From an uncultured bacterium (GTDB taxonomy: Bacteria > Bacillota > Clostridia > Lachnospirales > Lachnospiraceae): DNA of 64,000 nt. Position 1 is the first letter of the stretch. The number at the start of each line of letters is the position of its first letter. The notes below the pieces were generated by a model that made no database searches, was not told the DNA's origin, and saw only the letters and a list, made by a program, of their open reading frames with translations. This document shows positions 42,243 through 52,303 of this stretch, one piece after another. Position numbers and translations under genes: made by a program. The DNA is taken from positions 1-64,000 of the forward strand of contig CAJMPJ010000003.1 of assembly GCA_905215155.1 (NCBI GenBank), given 5' to 3'.

Positions 42243-44954
42243 TTATTTTACATAGATCGTTACAAATTTACAGTGGGAAAGTTCCTTTACCTTTATGGTG
42301 TTATTGTGAATCTCGATGCTCTCTTTCTTTTCCTCCAGAAGATTTGTATAGTAAGCCTCCGTAATATCATAGTTAAACCTTATTTCATCCCCCAGAGTTT
42401 CATGATCCTTGCCGTTAAATAGCCGGATAATGATCCCATCCTCATTCTCTGCCTTTTTTATGGCAGAAACTACAAGCCGGCCTTCTGTTTCAAACAGGGA
42501 ACCAACCGCAGGCTTTCTGCCTTCTGGCTCCCTTTGGGAAAAAATAAGCCTGCCATTTAAAAATTCTCCATAGGCGTAGACCTGGACCGGCGTATTATAA
42601 GCTTTCGCCAAAATGTCAATATTGGAACCATTGATATCGGAATTGTAAATGGTGAATCCAAAGGAGAAATCCATTTTCTTTAAAAGCTGGGCATCGGGAG
42701 TCTCTATGATGCGCTCGCCACTGGCCCTTCCCGGCCGGTAGAGCAGATTCTCCTTCCCCATGAAACCGTAAGTGCGGAACAGAGTAAGGCGTATTTTCCG
42801 ATCCTCCAGGACTTCATATTCTCTCACCCCCTGGGGAATCACAGCAATTCCCCGATTCCCGTCTGTGAGGGAAACATAGGATTGTGCCGGTTCAATGGGA
42901 ATAGGCGGCTCCTGCCAGGAAGACGGGTTGTTTGCCCAGTTGGCAAGCTCCTGAACGCCTGCTTTCGTACCTGAGCTTCCCTTCTGACTCTCCAGATACA
43001 GATCCATTTCCTCTTTGTAATGGTTTTTTCTCTTAATAAGGCCAAACTGTTGATCTGCATAGTTAAAACTACGGATAAGCAGGCTGTCGAAAATCACGCA
43101 GAGACGATGGGAAAGACCTTTGTTATCCACATGAACATTAAAATCAATGACTTTTTCTCCCTGCTTTAAGCCTACGGTCATCGTAACCGGGAGAATGGTG
43201 TCAGCCACCTTTTTGCTTCTGGACTCTAAATCTGCCGGCACCTTCATGTGATAGGTGATGATCGCCCTTCCATAGATGCCGCTGCTCTCCAGGAAAGCCT
43301 CAAAGGGTCCATCCGTGGAAAATATCTCCATATCCTGTCTTGGAGGAGAATAATTAAAGCTGTCACCGTCATCTCCATTTTCCACCAGCACCGCCTGATT
43401 CTCATAGCATATCCTGCTCTCCTTATCCAAAATGGTGAGGGAACCGTTTGCGGCCACTGAAATAAAGTAATATTCATTTTCCAGGGTGTCTTGTTTCATC
43501 ATGGGACAAGCGCTGGTGACGGTTCTTTCAAGACTGTACCGGGCATATCCCAGAGCCGGAAGCTCTGAGGTTTTAATGGCTATCACTGCTTCCAGCACCC
43601 GTTCAGGAACATAGAAGCTTCTGGAGGGATCCAGGCGGATCGTCTGAGAAAGAACATAGTCGGTTAAATCTCTGGACGATACAAGGGTATAAGGAAGCGT
43701 CGTTCCCTCTTCATCCAGTATCGCAAAATCTTCTCCCGGAACATAGATCTTTGCCAGCACTACTCCGTCCCGTTTCTGGGGAAGGGTGTTGATCATGGTA
43801 ATGGACATATCCCCACGCTTCTCTATGCCGGCAGCAATCAGCCGTGTATGAAGCTCTGCCAGATTGACGGAAATATCCCTGGCCTGCTTATAGCGCATGA
43901 AAACATCCTCGTTGGCCGTATCGGACATACAAGAGCCTATGGAATCGTGGGCAGCATTTTCAAAGAGCAGCTTCCACACCTCCTCCACGGCCTTGCGGGG
44001 ATACTCATTTCCCAGTTGGTCTGACAATGTGAGCAGCGGCTCCAATACATTAGTCACGTAATTCTGGACCTGGGTATTGAGCACCTTCAAATCAGACCGC
44101 GAGGAAAAGATAGACTTGTGGATCCGCATATGCTTTGCGATCACCAGTTCTCCGGAAACCTCCTCCAAGTCAGGTTCTTCCTGCTTCACATCCCGGATAT
44201 AATCCTCAATACAGCTTATGACATATTCTCTTTCAGGATCTTTTTCGTTCCTCTCCTTGATCAGCTCAGGGAGATTGGTACGGATAGGTGCCTGGTCAAA
44301 GCCATTGGGAAAGTAGATGTTCTTGGTGCTGCTTCTCTTCCCCGCCTTCTCAATGCACTCCTTCTGCCAAAATATCTCACTTTGCTCCGGATTCTCCGGT
44401 ATGCTTCCGCCGATATAATAGCCGAAGGGAATCTGTGTGGCAAAGACCAGGCTGCCGTCGTCTCCTCTCCAGTTAAAATCCGTATGATTTACCATATCAT
44501 CGCTGACTCCACGCCAGAACAAGGTATCCTCTATGCCAAATTCCCGGTAGATCTGGGGCATATTTCCAGCCTGACCAAAGGAATCCGGAACATACCCCAC
44601 CTTCATATAGCCGCCGAACTCCTCACAGCATTTTATCCCATAATATAAATTTCTGACAATGCTTTCGGCGGAAATGACCAGCTGATCAGTCTGGGTGTAC
44701 CAGGGACCCACGATCAGCCGCCCCTCTTTTACCAGCCTGGTGATCCGCTCTTTATCCTGAGGCTGCCATTTGATATAGTCCTCCAAAAGGGAAGCCTGTC
44801 CGTCAAGCATAAAGTATTTAAAGTCCGGGTCTGCCTCCAAAGTAACCAGCACATCCTTTAGATCCTTCATCAGATAGACCTTTGACCTGGAGGTGGTGAA
44901 ATACCACTCCCTGTCCCAATGGGAATGGGGCACCACGTGTATTTTCTGCATCAT
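42243..44954 (-). CDS. GH38 alpha-mannosidase (MngB-like)
   Basis: A 903-residue glycoside hydrolase of family 38. The N-terminus has the zinc-binding VVPHSHWDREW, and the nucleophile region is YVPDSFGQAGNMPQ (Asp of PDS). The rest matches the long mannosidase layout with several beta domains. Encoded with fructose-type PTS EIIA, EIIB and EIIC, it resembles E. coli MngB, which hydrolyses phosphorylated mannosylglycerate. It lacks a signal peptide, so the substrate is imported first. The ATG at 44954 has GGAG eight bases upstream. Confidence 0.92.
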   Translation of the reverse strand: MMQKIHVVPHSHWDREWYFTTSRSKVYLMKDLKDVLVTLEADPDFKYFMLDGQASLLEDYIKWQPQDKERITRLVKEGRLIVGPWYTQTDQLVISAESIVRNLYYGIKCCEEFGGYMKVGYVPDSFGQAGNMPQIYREFGIEDTLFWRGVSDDMVNHTDFNWRGDDGSLVFATQIPFGYYIGGSIPENPEQSEIFWQKECIEKAGKRSSTKNIYFPNGFDQAPIRTNLPELIKERNEKDPEREYVISCIEDYIRDVKQEEPDLEEVSGELVIAKHMRIHKSIFSSRSDLKVLNTQVQNYVTNVLEPLLTLSDQLGNEYPRKAVEEVWKLLFENAAHDSIGSCMSDTANEDVFMRYKQARDISVNLAELHTRLIAAGIEKRGDMSITMINTLPQKRDGVVLAKIYVPGEDFAILDEEGTTLPYTLVSSRDLTDYVLSQTIRLDPSRSFYVPERVLEAVIAIKTSELPALGYARYSLERTVTSACPMMKQDTLENEYYFISVAANGSLTILDKESRICYENQAVLVENGDDGDSFNYSPPRQDMEIFSTDGPFEAFLESSGIYGRAIITYHMKVPADLESRSKKVADTILPVTMTVGLKQGEKVIDFNVHVDNKGLSHRLCVIFDSLLIRSFNYADQQFGLIKRKNHYKEEMDLYLESQKGSSGTKAGVQELANWANNPSSWQEPPIPIEPAQSYVSLTDGNRGIAVIPQGVREYEVLEDRKIRLTLFRTYGFMGKENLLYRPGRASGERIIETPDAQLLKKMDFSFGFTIYNSDINGSNIDILAKAYNTPVQVYAYGEFLNGRLIFSQREPEGRKPAVGSLFETEGRLVVSAIKKAENEDGIIIRLFNGKDHETLGDEIRFNYDITEAYYTNLLEEKKESIEIHNNTIKVKELSHCKFVTIYVK

Positions 44955-44992
44955 AATAAATTCTCCTCTCATTGCTATACCACGACCAGGAG

Positions 44993-46102
44993 CTATTTTA
45001 TATCCTCAAAGGATATCTGAATCTCGTCCACATTCACTTCCTCCGCAGCATTGGCTGTGTCCTGTCGAAAATCAACCAATGCCGTGGATAGCCCTGCTAT
45101 CACAAGAGCACCTGCCCCAATCCCCACCAGGTATGCCCAGCCATTTGTAATGGAAACAAAACCGTAGATACCGCCTACCGGAGGGATGTCCCCCTTGGCG
45201 CCTAAAAGACTGCAAATAGCAGCTCCGATTGCGCCGCCAAGCATATTGACAGGGATCAGTATCTGGGGTTTTACAAGGGTGAAAGGGATCGCGCCTTCCG
45301 TGATGCCAATGAAGCCCATGACCCAGTTGCTTTTTCCGGTCTCACGAAAAGCGGCGGAGAAGCGGTCCTTTCTCATTACTGTTGCGATCGCATACGCCAG
45401 AGGGGGAATACAGATGGCACAGTTGATAAATACGTTTGCCTGGAAAACACCTTCAGCTAACAATACATTGCCTGCCATCCAGGCGGATTTGTTGATCGGG
45501 CCGCCCATATCGGAGGCAACCATCGCTCCCAAAAGAATGGCCATTACAAGCTGTGAGGTACCGCTGGTACTCATGTCCCTCAGCCAGCTTACAAGCGCTC
45601 CGTTAATTGCTGACAGCGGATCTGCCAAAACAGCCCCCATAATGATAGCAACGCTGCCTGTAGCCAGGAACGGAAGGATCACAAGAGGCATCACATTCCC
45701 CATGGATTCCGGAAGGTGAATGTGTTCCTTGCCCCACTTTACCGTGTAACCGGCGATAAATGCAGCGATTACAGCTCCTAAAAAGCCGGCCTGGGTGGAG
45801 GTGGCCAGAGCACCGCCGATAAAGCCTGCTCCAATGGCGGGCTTGTCCGCAATGCTGTAGGCAATAAATCCTGCAAGAACGGTGTTGATTAAGCCAACCC
45901 CTGCCCAGCCTACATTTTCAATCAATTTCAACGTATGTAAAAATCCCGTTCCGTCTGCGTATGGATCCAGTGATGGGATTCCCATGCACAAGGCGATGAT
46001 TTTTGGGATTGCCACGACAAGTGACGCACCGATGATAAGAGGAAGCATATAGCCGATGCCTGTCATCAGATGCCCCTTTGCCTCTTTCAGAAATTGTCTC
46101 AT
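44993..46102 (-). CDS. PTS fructose-family EIIC permease
   Basis: A 369-residue membrane protein with about nine spans and the fructose-family EIIC substrate loop (GAxLPAxxGGPINK-like: VASDMGGPINKSAWM). It translocates and, with EIIB, phosphorylates the sugar. EIIA, EIIB and EIIC are separate polypeptides here, whereas E. coli MngA has them fused. Spacing to EIIB is 52 bp and to the mannosidase 38 bp. Confidence 0.92.
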   Translation of the reverse strand: MRQFLKEAKGHLMTGIGYMLPLIIGASLVVAIPKIIALCMGIPSLDPYADGTGFLHTLKLIENVGWAGVGLINTVLAGFIAYSIADKPAIGAGFIGGALATSTQAGFLGAVIAAFIAGYTVKWGKEHIHLPESMGNVMPLVILPFLATGSVAIIMGAVLADPLSAINGALVSWLRDMSTSGTSQLVMAILLGAMVASDMGGPINKSAWMAGNVLLAEGVFQANVFINCAICIPPLAYAIATVMRKDRFSAAFRETGKSNWVMGFIGITEGAIPFTLVKPQILIPVNMLGGAIGAAICSLLGAKGDIPPVGGIYGFVSITNGWAYLVGIGAGALVIAGLSTALVDFRQDTANAAEEVNVDEIQISFEDIK

Positions 46103-46154
46103 AGTCTTATTTCTCCTTTTTTCAATATCCTTCTTCTGCTCTCTTAAATCCTTC

Positions 46155-46466
46155 TTATCCCCTCACTGCCGCCACGCATTTTTTGAGCACTGCCTCCGGT
46201 GCCTTGATGCAGATATTGATATCTACACGTATGACCTTTTTCCCTGCAAAACGCTCCATACCAGTAACTTTCTGGTCGGAAGCGATGATGATCAAATCAG
46301 CCTCCCTGGCTTCCTCAGCCGTAATGGCATTGATCTGACCCATACTGCCCTGCTGCTCGATCTTAATGTCATACCCCAGACCTATCCCTGCTTTTTCCAG
46401 TGCTTTGGCAGCCATGGGGGTGTGTGCCAGCCCTGCCGGACAAGCGGAAACTCCTACAATTTTCAT
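46155..46466 (-). CDS. PTS fructose-family EIIB
   Basis: A 103-residue phosphocarrier with the active-site Cys in VSACPAGLAHTPMA. It accepts phosphate from the EIIA His and passes it to the sugar in EIIC. The ATG at 46466 follows AGGAGG and lies two bases beyond the EIIA stop codon; the frame is open slightly further upstream within EIIA. Confidence 0.93.
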   Translation of the reverse strand: MKIVGVSACPAGLAHTPMAAKALEKAGIGLGYDIKIEQQGSMGQINAITAEEAREADLIIIASDQKVTGMERFAGKKVIRVDINICIKAPEAVLKKCVAAVRG

Positions 46467-46467
46467 T

Positions 46468-46929
46468 TTAACTGTCCTCCTCAATCATTATATTTTCTTG
46501 CAAATAACGGAGCAGCTGCTCCTTGTCGGAAGTTTTCTTCACTGTCTCCTTGAACCCTTCCTCCAAAAGGCCGGTAGCCAGCCTTGAGATCATCATCAGA
46601 TGCTTATTGTCTGCGTTTTCCTTTGGTACAATCAATGCAAACAGATCCGTCACTTCCTTCTCATCCATGGTCCCCCACTCCGGAATCCCATGTCTGCACC
46701 GCACATAGAAGACCCCCATCCTTTTGGCGAAGCTTGATTTGGCATGAGGAATGGCAAATCCGTCCTGGAGACCGGTAGAAAATTCGCCTTCCCGTTTCAG
46801 AAAATCCTCGTTCAGTCCTTTCTCGTTATCCGTAAGCCCCAGCTCCAGAGCTTTGCGGCTGATGAATTTCAAGGTCTCAGCCTTGGTCGTAACGTCAACA
46901 TCAAAAAATAAGTACTCTTTCTTAAGCAT
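46468..46929 (-). CDS. PTS fructose-family EIIA
   Basis: A 153-residue EIIA (mannitol/fructose class) with the phospho-His in DGFAIPHAKSS. It is the first gene of the PTS-mannosidase operon and takes phosphate from HPr. The divergent PRD regulator carries its own EIIA- and EIIB-like domains and is probably regulated by phosphorylation through this system. Confidence 0.93.
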   Translation of the reverse strand: MLKKEYLFFDVDVTTKAETLKFISRKALELGLTDNEKGLNEDFLKREGEFSTGLQDGFAIPHAKSSFAKRMGVFYVRCRHGIPEWGTMDEKEVTDLFALIVPKENADNKHLMMISRLATGLLEEGFKETVKKTSDKEQLLRYLQENIMIEEDS

Positions 46930-47010
46930 TCTTAACCTCCTTTCAGCAGCCCTCCCCGTTTCTTTCTGTCACCACTATAATCTCAGCAGCTCTATATTTC
47001 AATTGATGGG

Positions 47011-47032
47011 ATTTCCGTTTGAAAGTGGAAAT
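47011..47032. promoter_or_regulatory. Inverted repeat, candidate operator of the PRD regulator
   Basis: ATTTCC (47011-47016) and GGAAAT (47027-47032) flank a 10-bp spacer in the divergent region between the EIIA and PRD regulator genes. It lies about 40-55 bp upstream of the TATAAT at 47064, a position fitting an activator site. Function is inferred. Confidence 0.4.
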
Positions 47033-47063
47033 GGATGAGCTGTATTTTATGGGAGGAATCCAC

Positions 47064-47069
47064 TATAAT
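47064..47069 (+). promoter_or_regulatory. -10 element of the PRD regulator promoter
   Basis: A consensus TATAAT lies about 68 bp before the regulator start. The matching -35 position (TGTATT, 17 bp upstream) is poor, consistent with activator dependence. Confidence 0.5.
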
Positions 47070-47136
47070 AGAAAGAAAAACCAGAACAGACACAGTCGGG
47101 ATATGACCCAGACAGAGGTTAGGAGGTAAGTGATGA

Positions 47137-49083
47137 ATGTTTCCATACGGAAGATTAAATGACATATTCAATGATATAAAAAAGCATGATTATGTTTCAC
47201 CGGACCGGTTGGCTGATAAGTTTCATGTCACCGACCGTACCATAAGAGGCGATATCCAGGAAATCAACGGCGTCTTAAATGGTCACGGGGCAAGGGTAAA
47301 GCTGAAACGGAAAATCGGCTACTATGTTGAAATTACGGATCCTCCGGCATATGAACATTTTCAAGAGCGTATGGAGGCTGCATCGGCAGAATCCATGGAG
47401 CTTGACTCCTCAGAGGACCGGATCAGATATATCCTCAGTATGCTTTTATTCGCATCAGACTACATTCCCCTGGAACAGATCATGGATACTGTGTTTATCT
47501 CAAAAAATACACTCAGCAATTATATCCGAACCCTCAAACGAATTCTGGATAAATATGGTTTGGAGTATATTTCAAAGCCCAATTTAGGCATAAAAGTCAT
47601 CGGTTCGGAGAAAGACAAACGCAGATGCATCATGGAGCGTGTGATTACATCGGATAATGACAGCTACCTTACAGGATTTGCAAAAGAGGAACGTCTGTTA
47701 TTTCCTGAAGTGGATCTGGATTATCTCAAAAAAGTCACCCTGGATGAGTTGAAAAAACGCAGCATTGATATAAGCGATTACAATTTAAAAAACCTCATCA
47801 TTCATCTGGCTCTCCTGATCACCAGGGTCAAAAGCAATCACTATATAACCGTGGAAAGCATTGAGACAGACTGCTCTATCATGGCCATTATCAACTCCCT
47901 GTGCGGGGAAATTGAAGCCCATTATGGCATTGCCATATCCAAAGGGGAGAAATTATATATGTATCTTCACATGGTGACCAACACCCATATGGAGGCCACA
48001 GAGATTGATGATGAATGGCTCAGACGCTCCATCGGAGAAGCACTGGAGATCATATACAAGAACTATAATTTTGATTTACGGGCGGATAAGGCACTGCTGT
48101 CCAATCTCTTCCGGCACATGAAATCCATCTTTATCAGCAAATCCTTTGGGCTGAATATCCGCAATCCTCTGCTGAACACGATCAAGAACAACTACTCTCT
48201 GGCCTTTGAGATCTCCTTAACCGCCTTTACCCAGGTCTTTGATACCCCTCCCTTTACACTGAATGAGGAGGATGTGGGCTATGTGGCAGTGCACGTCTGT
48301 GCGGCCATAGAAGTATTTATCTCCAAAGGATTAAAAAAGAAGAAGGTGTTTCTCGTCTGCGGCAACGGCCTGGCAGCTCTGCGCATGCTGGAAACCAGAC
48401 TGGGCATGTATTTTGATGGACAGATCAACATTGTCAGAACCCTATCCTGCAATGAATACATGGATCTGTGCGAAGAAAGCTTAAAGGAGGCAGACTGTGC
48501 CATATCTACAAGTCCTCTAAATGACGAAAGGCTTCCCAGCATCACCGTGGACTTTGCCTTGAAGAACAAAGATATTGAATCCATCGCCAGGTTTTTTACT
48601 GCCATTGATGCGGCGGAGAAAGAAAAAAAATCAGGCTTCTTTGAAGAGGATCTGTTTTTCCGGCTGCACCATGTTTCAGGCAAAGAAGAGCTTCTTACCA
48701 TGCTTTGCCGGAGGCTGAAGGAGAAAGGGTTCGTTGAGACTGACTTTATAGATTCTGTGCTGGAGCGTGAAAAACTGGGAAGAACGAATATGAACGAACT
48801 GTTCGCTTTGGCCCACCCCATGAGCCTATGCGCCAGGAATACAAAGGTGGCTGTGGCCATTCTTGAAAAGCCCCTGGTCTGGAACCGTGATGAGTGCGGA
48901 CAGGAAGAGACGGTGCAAATCGTCTTCCTGCTGGCCATCAACCAGGAAATGCAGAAGGATCTGGTACACCTTTATGACAGCATGATTGAAATCGTCAACA
49001 ATTCAAAATTACAGCAGCGGCTCATATCCTCTGACAGCTTTGAAAAATTTATCGCGGAGCTTCATGCCATCCTGCCCGTATAG
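47137..49083 (+). CDS. PRD-domain transcriptional activator (MtlR/BglG-like)
   Basis: A 648-residue regulator. Order: N-terminal helix-turn-helix (RLADKFHVTDRTIRGDIQEING), a second helix-turn-helix region (LEQIMDTVFISKNTLSNYIRTLKRIL), two PRD domains (about 190-400, with conserved His residues), an EIIB-like domain (KVFLVCGNGLAALRMLE) and a C-terminal EIIA-like domain (AHPMSLCARNTKVAVAILEKPLVW). Phosphorylation of PRD His residues by the PTS should switch its activity. It is divergent from the PTS-mannosidase operon. AGGAGG precedes the ATG. Confidence 0.93.
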   Translation: MFPYGRLNDIFNDIKKHDYVSPDRLADKFHVTDRTIRGDIQEINGVLNGHGARVKLKRKIGYYVEITDPPAYEHFQERMEAASAESMELDSSEDRIRYILSMLLFASDYIPLEQIMDTVFISKNTLSNYIRTLKRILDKYGLEYISKPNLGIKVIGSEKDKRRCIMERVITSDNDSYLTGFAKEERLLFPEVDLDYLKKVTLDELKKRSIDISDYNLKNLIIHLALLITRVKSNHYITVESIETDCSIMAIINSLCGEIEAHYGIAISKGEKLYMYLHMVTNTHMEATEIDDEWLRRSIGEALEIIYKNYNFDLRADKALLSNLFRHMKSIFISKSFGLNIRNPLLNTIKNNYSLAFEISLTAFTQVFDTPPFTLNEEDVGYVAVHVCAAIEVFISKGLKKKKVFLVCGNGLAALRMLETRLGMYFDGQINIVRTLSCNEYMDLCEESLKEADCAISTSPLNDERLPSITVDFALKNKDIESIARFFTAIDAAEKEKKSGFFEEDLFFRLHHVSGKEELLTMLCRRLKEKGFVETDFIDSVLEREKLGRTNMNELFALAHPMSLCARNTKVAVAILEKPLVWNRDECGQEETVQIVFLLAINQEMQKDLVHLYDSMIEIVNNSKLQQRLISSDSFEKFIAELHAILPV

Positions 49084-49347
49084 AGACTGATTCACCAAAC
49101 ACATTCACTCCCATAAAACAGACGCTTGCCATGTCCGACAGACGGAGGAGACCGGCTACTGATAAAATGTTATTAAAAAAGGGGGAATTATGCTGAACCA
49201 GAAGAGATTTTGTGCTAAAATAATAGGAAGTTCTGTCAGAAAAATAAGTATCATAAGGAGATCCCTATTTTTTTGATAATTATTTTTATAAAATGAGAGA
49301 ACAATAAAACAAAGGAACTCTATTGAAAAAATAGAAATGGATGAACT

Positions 49348-50706
49348 ATGGAACCAAAATTAGAAAAAAAATATGGACTTATTACAGCCATTGCAATGGT
49401 AGTCGGCATCGTCATTGGAAGCGGTGTCTTTTTTAAGGCGGAAAAGATCTTAACCGCAACCGGAGGCAATTTAAAGCAGGGGATTTTTGCATGGGTGATC
49501 GGCGGTATCATCATGATTTCCTGTGCCTATACCTTTTCCGTTATGGCTACCAAATATCAATACGTCAATGGCGTGGTGGATTACGCGGAAGCTGCCATGG
49601 GCAAAACCTATGCTTATTATGTTGGCTGGTTTATGGCAATCATTTATTATCCTACAATTACATCAGTCCTCGCATGGGTCTCTGCTCGTTACACCTGCGT
49701 CATATTGGGATTTTCCATAACGGGAGGAGAATGTATGACCATTGCCTGCCTGTACCTGGTCTCCAGCTTTACACTGAACGCCTTATCTCCTGTTTTAGCA
49801 GGAAAATTCCAGGTGAGTACTACCATCATCAAGCTGATTCCCCTCTTTTTAATGGCAGTGTTCGGAACCATTACCGGTCTTCACAACGGAATGACCGCAT
49901 ATAATTTTACGCATGAGGTAACCAAAAGTTCCTCCCATGGACTTTTTACCGCCATTGTGGCCGCAAGTTTTGCTTATGAGGGGTGGATCATTGCCACCAG
50001 CATCAATGCAGAGCTTAAAAATGCCAAAAAGAACCTTCCTCTTGCTTTGATTGCAGGTACTTTTATTACCATGTCCGTCTATATCCTGTATTATATTGGT
50101 TTAGCCGGAACCATTAAAAATGAAGTGATGATGGCAGGAGGCGAGGAGGGTGCCAGGCTGGCATTCCAGACGATCTTCTCCTCCGCAGGTGGTACCCTGC
50201 TGTTTGTCTTCGTCATCATCTCCTGTCTCGGTACTTTAAACGGACTGATGCTGGGCTGTACCCGCGGAATCTTTTCCCTTGCGGCAAGAGGCCTTGGCCC
50301 CAAGCCCAAAATCTTCAGCCAGGTGGACCCAGTCACCAATATGCCGGTCAATTCCGCCATTTTAGGATTGTTCCTCTGCGGCGTGTGGCTGCTGTATTTT
50401 TACGGAGCCAATTTGACCACCAACTGGTTTGGATTCTTCAGCTTTGATTCTTCCGAACTGCCGATCGTCACCACTTATGCGCTGTACATTCCTATTTTTC
50501 TTATGTTCATGGTAAAAGGAAAAGAGCTTAACGTTTTCAACCGTATACTGATGCCCTGCCTTTCCCTTGCAGGCTGCATTTTTATGATCATTGCCGCCTG
50601 GTATGCCCACGGGATGGCAGTTGTTGCTTTTCTCATCGTCTTTCTGATCGTGATGTTCCTGGGCGCTTTGCTTTTAAAAATGTCAAAACAGCCGCTCGAT
50701 AAATAA
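49348..50706 (+). CDS. APC-family amino acid permease
   Basis: A 452-residue permease with about 12 membrane spans. The first span carries the APC motif VVGIVIGSGVFF and the sixth region ASFAYEGWIIATSINAELKN matches the family consensus. The closest pattern is the LAT/SteT exchanger type, but the substrate cannot be fixed from sequence. It stands alone as a plus-strand gene between the PRD regulator and the lactate dehydrogenase operon, ending in a shared terminator. Confidence 0.9.
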   Translation: MEPKLEKKYGLITAIAMVVGIVIGSGVFFKAEKILTATGGNLKQGIFAWVIGGIIMISCAYTFSVMATKYQYVNGVVDYAEAAMGKTYAYYVGWFMAIIYYPTITSVLAWVSARYTCVILGFSITGGECMTIACLYLVSSFTLNALSPVLAGKFQVSTTIIKLIPLFLMAVFGTITGLHNGMTAYNFTHEVTKSSSHGLFTAIVAASFAYEGWIIATSINAELKNAKKNLPLALIAGTFITMSVYILYYIGLAGTIKNEVMMAGGEEGARLAFQTIFSSAGGTLLFVFVIISCLGTLNGLMLGCTRGIFSLAARGLGPKPKIFSQVDPVTNMPVNSAILGLFLCGVWLLYFYGANLTTNWFGFFSFDSSELPIVTTYALYIPIFLMFMVKGKELNVFNRILMPCLSLAGCIFMIIAAWYAHGMAVVAFLIVFLIVMFLGALLLKMSKQPLDK

Positions 50707-50717
50707 CGCTGCGGTGG

Positions 50718-50787
50718 AAAAAAGGGCGTTGCTCCTGAAATGAAATCAGAAAAATTTCACCTCAGGAGCAACGCCCCATTTTTCTTT
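50718..50787. terminator. Strong bidirectional terminator
   Basis: A perfect 15-bp stem (50724-50738 with 50762-50776, 23-base loop) is flanked by T-rich sequence on the plus side and a six-A tract on the minus side. It serves the convergent permease and glycolate/lactate oxidase genes. Confidence 0.92.
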
Positions 50788-52189
50788 ACAACTGGCATAC
50801 CTTATGTGGATTTAAAATGTTTTTCGGATCAAATGCCTGTTTGATCCCTTTCATGATTTCAACAGCTGCCGGATCCAGGGATTCCATTAAGTAAGATTTC
50901 TTGGCATAACCGATGCCGTGCTCCCCGGATACCTGACCCTTTAATTCCCTCGCTTTTCCATAGATTCTATCCATGGCTGCTTTCATTTTTTCCTCCCACT
51001 CCTGTTCACTTAAATCATCTTTCAGTATGTAGGCATGGAGATTGCCGTCTCCTGCATGGCCAAAGCTTTTGATTCTGACATTTACTTCCTTGTATAGATC
51101 GTGGATATACTCCACCATTTCATTGACAGAGCTTCTGGGAACCACTACGTCCACCTCATCCATATAGGTGGTAGAACCTTTGATGGCTTCAAGGAACGCT
51201 CCACGGGCCTTCCAGATGGATTCTTCCCGCTCATTGGTATCGGAGATCAGAATATCCACTGCGCCCTGTTCCAGGCAGATGCGGGCCACACATTCGTAAT
51301 CCTTTTCAATCTCTTCCGTGGAATTTCCGTCGAATTTCAGCAGCAGATAAGCATCCGCACGGCTGTCGGGAAACTTTTTGCCCAAATATTTTTCAGCATC
51401 TATGATAACTTCCCTCTGCATAAATTCAATGGCTGTGGGGATGGCTCTGGACTTAATGATGAGCGGAACCGTACCAATGGCCTTTTGAAGCGTTGGAAAG
51501 GGGATCAGCAGGCTGATTGCTTTCTTCGGCAGAGGAAGTATTTTGAGGGTCGCTTTTGTAATGATTCCCAATGTTCCTTCCGACCCTATGATCAAATCCT
51601 TCAGGGCATATCCCGTACTGTTTTTTACAATCTTTCCGCCGAATTCTACGACCCTGCCATCGGGCAGCACCACTTCTAAGCCTCTCACGTAATCTCTGGT
51701 GACACCATATTTTACAGCCCTCATCCCTCCGGCATTGGTACTGATGTTCCCGCCTATGGTAGCCGATTTCTCTCCCGGGTCCGGGGGATAGAAGAAACCT
51801 CGTTCCTCCACATACGCCGCCAACTCCATCAAAAGCACTCCTGGCTCAACGGTCAAGGTTAAGTTATCTTCATCAAGCTCCAGAAAATGGTTCATCAAAC
51901 TGGTATCCAGCATAATCCCATGCTCTATGGCAACGGAAGCTCCCACAAGACCGGTTCCGGCTCCTCTTGGGGTCACCGGTATGTTTTTTTCATATGCGTA
52001 TTTCATAATGGCAGAAACTTCTTCGGTGGAAATAACCTTGACCACGAGATCAGGATAGCTGGCTGTGTCACTTAATTCATCATGGCTGTATTCTTCGTTG
52101 ATTTCCGTTCCATATAAAATCCGTTCCTGATCCCCGATCAAACGTTCTATGTAATTGATATCCTCTGTATCCAGCTTTTTATATTCCAT
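50786..52189 (-). CDS. FAD-linked D-lactate/glycolate dehydrogenase (LctD/GlcD-like)
   Basis: A 467-residue flavoprotein with the FAD_binding_4 (PCMH) domain ([36 protein letters not shown]) and the C-terminal FAD-oxidase domain ([19 protein letters not shown]). Together with the adjacent EtfA and EtfB it resembles the LctBCD lactate dehydrogenase complex of Acetobacterium, in which electron confurcation drives lactate oxidation with NAD. The ATG at 52189 is preceded by AGGAG. It is the third gene of the operon. Confidence 0.9.
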   Translation of the reverse strand: MEYKKLDTEDINYIERLIGDQERILYGTEINEEYSHDELSDTASYPDLVVKVISTEEVSAIMKYAYEKNIPVTPRGAGTGLVGASVAIEHGIMLDTSLMNHFLELDEDNLTLTVEPGVLLMELAAYVEERGFFYPPDPGEKSATIGGNISTNAGGMRAVKYGVTRDYVRGLEVVLPDGRVVEFGGKIVKNSTGYALKDLIIGSEGTLGIITKATLKILPLPKKAISLLIPFPTLQKAIGTVPLIIKSRAIPTAIEFMQREVIIDAEKYLGKKFPDSRADAYLLLKFDGNSTEEIEKDYECVARICLEQGAVDILISDTNEREESIWKARGAFLEAIKGSTTYMDEVDVVVPRSSVNEMVEYIHDLYKEVNVRIKSFGHAGDGNLHAYILKDDLSEQEWEEKMKAAMDRIYGKARELKGQVSGEHGIGYAKKSYLMESLDPAAVEIMKGIKQAFDPKNILNPHKVCQL

Positions 52190-52303
52190 ATTAACTCCTA
52201 TCTGCGCGCTTTCGCCCACTTATTAAACTGATTCCGTTTCGTCCGTTCCCACGAATGGAACGGTTTGTTCCGGAGGGTGCATCCGGTATTTTGTAACCGC
52301 GGC

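Noticed and set aside
44118..44648. Open frame on the plus strand opposite the GH38 gene
   Set aside because: It lies wholly over the catalytic domain of a clear glycoside hydrolase and has no recognisable domain.
49190..49276. 28-codon frame upstream of the APC permease with a G-rich site
   Set aside because: It is very short, strongly basic, ends in Phe-Phe and could arise by chance; a leader peptide role cannot be supported from one sequence.
52243..52263. 7-bp hairpin between etfA and the lactate dehydrogenase gene as a terminator
   Set aside because: No T-run follows on the transcribed strand; it is at most an mRNA-stabilising hairpin.
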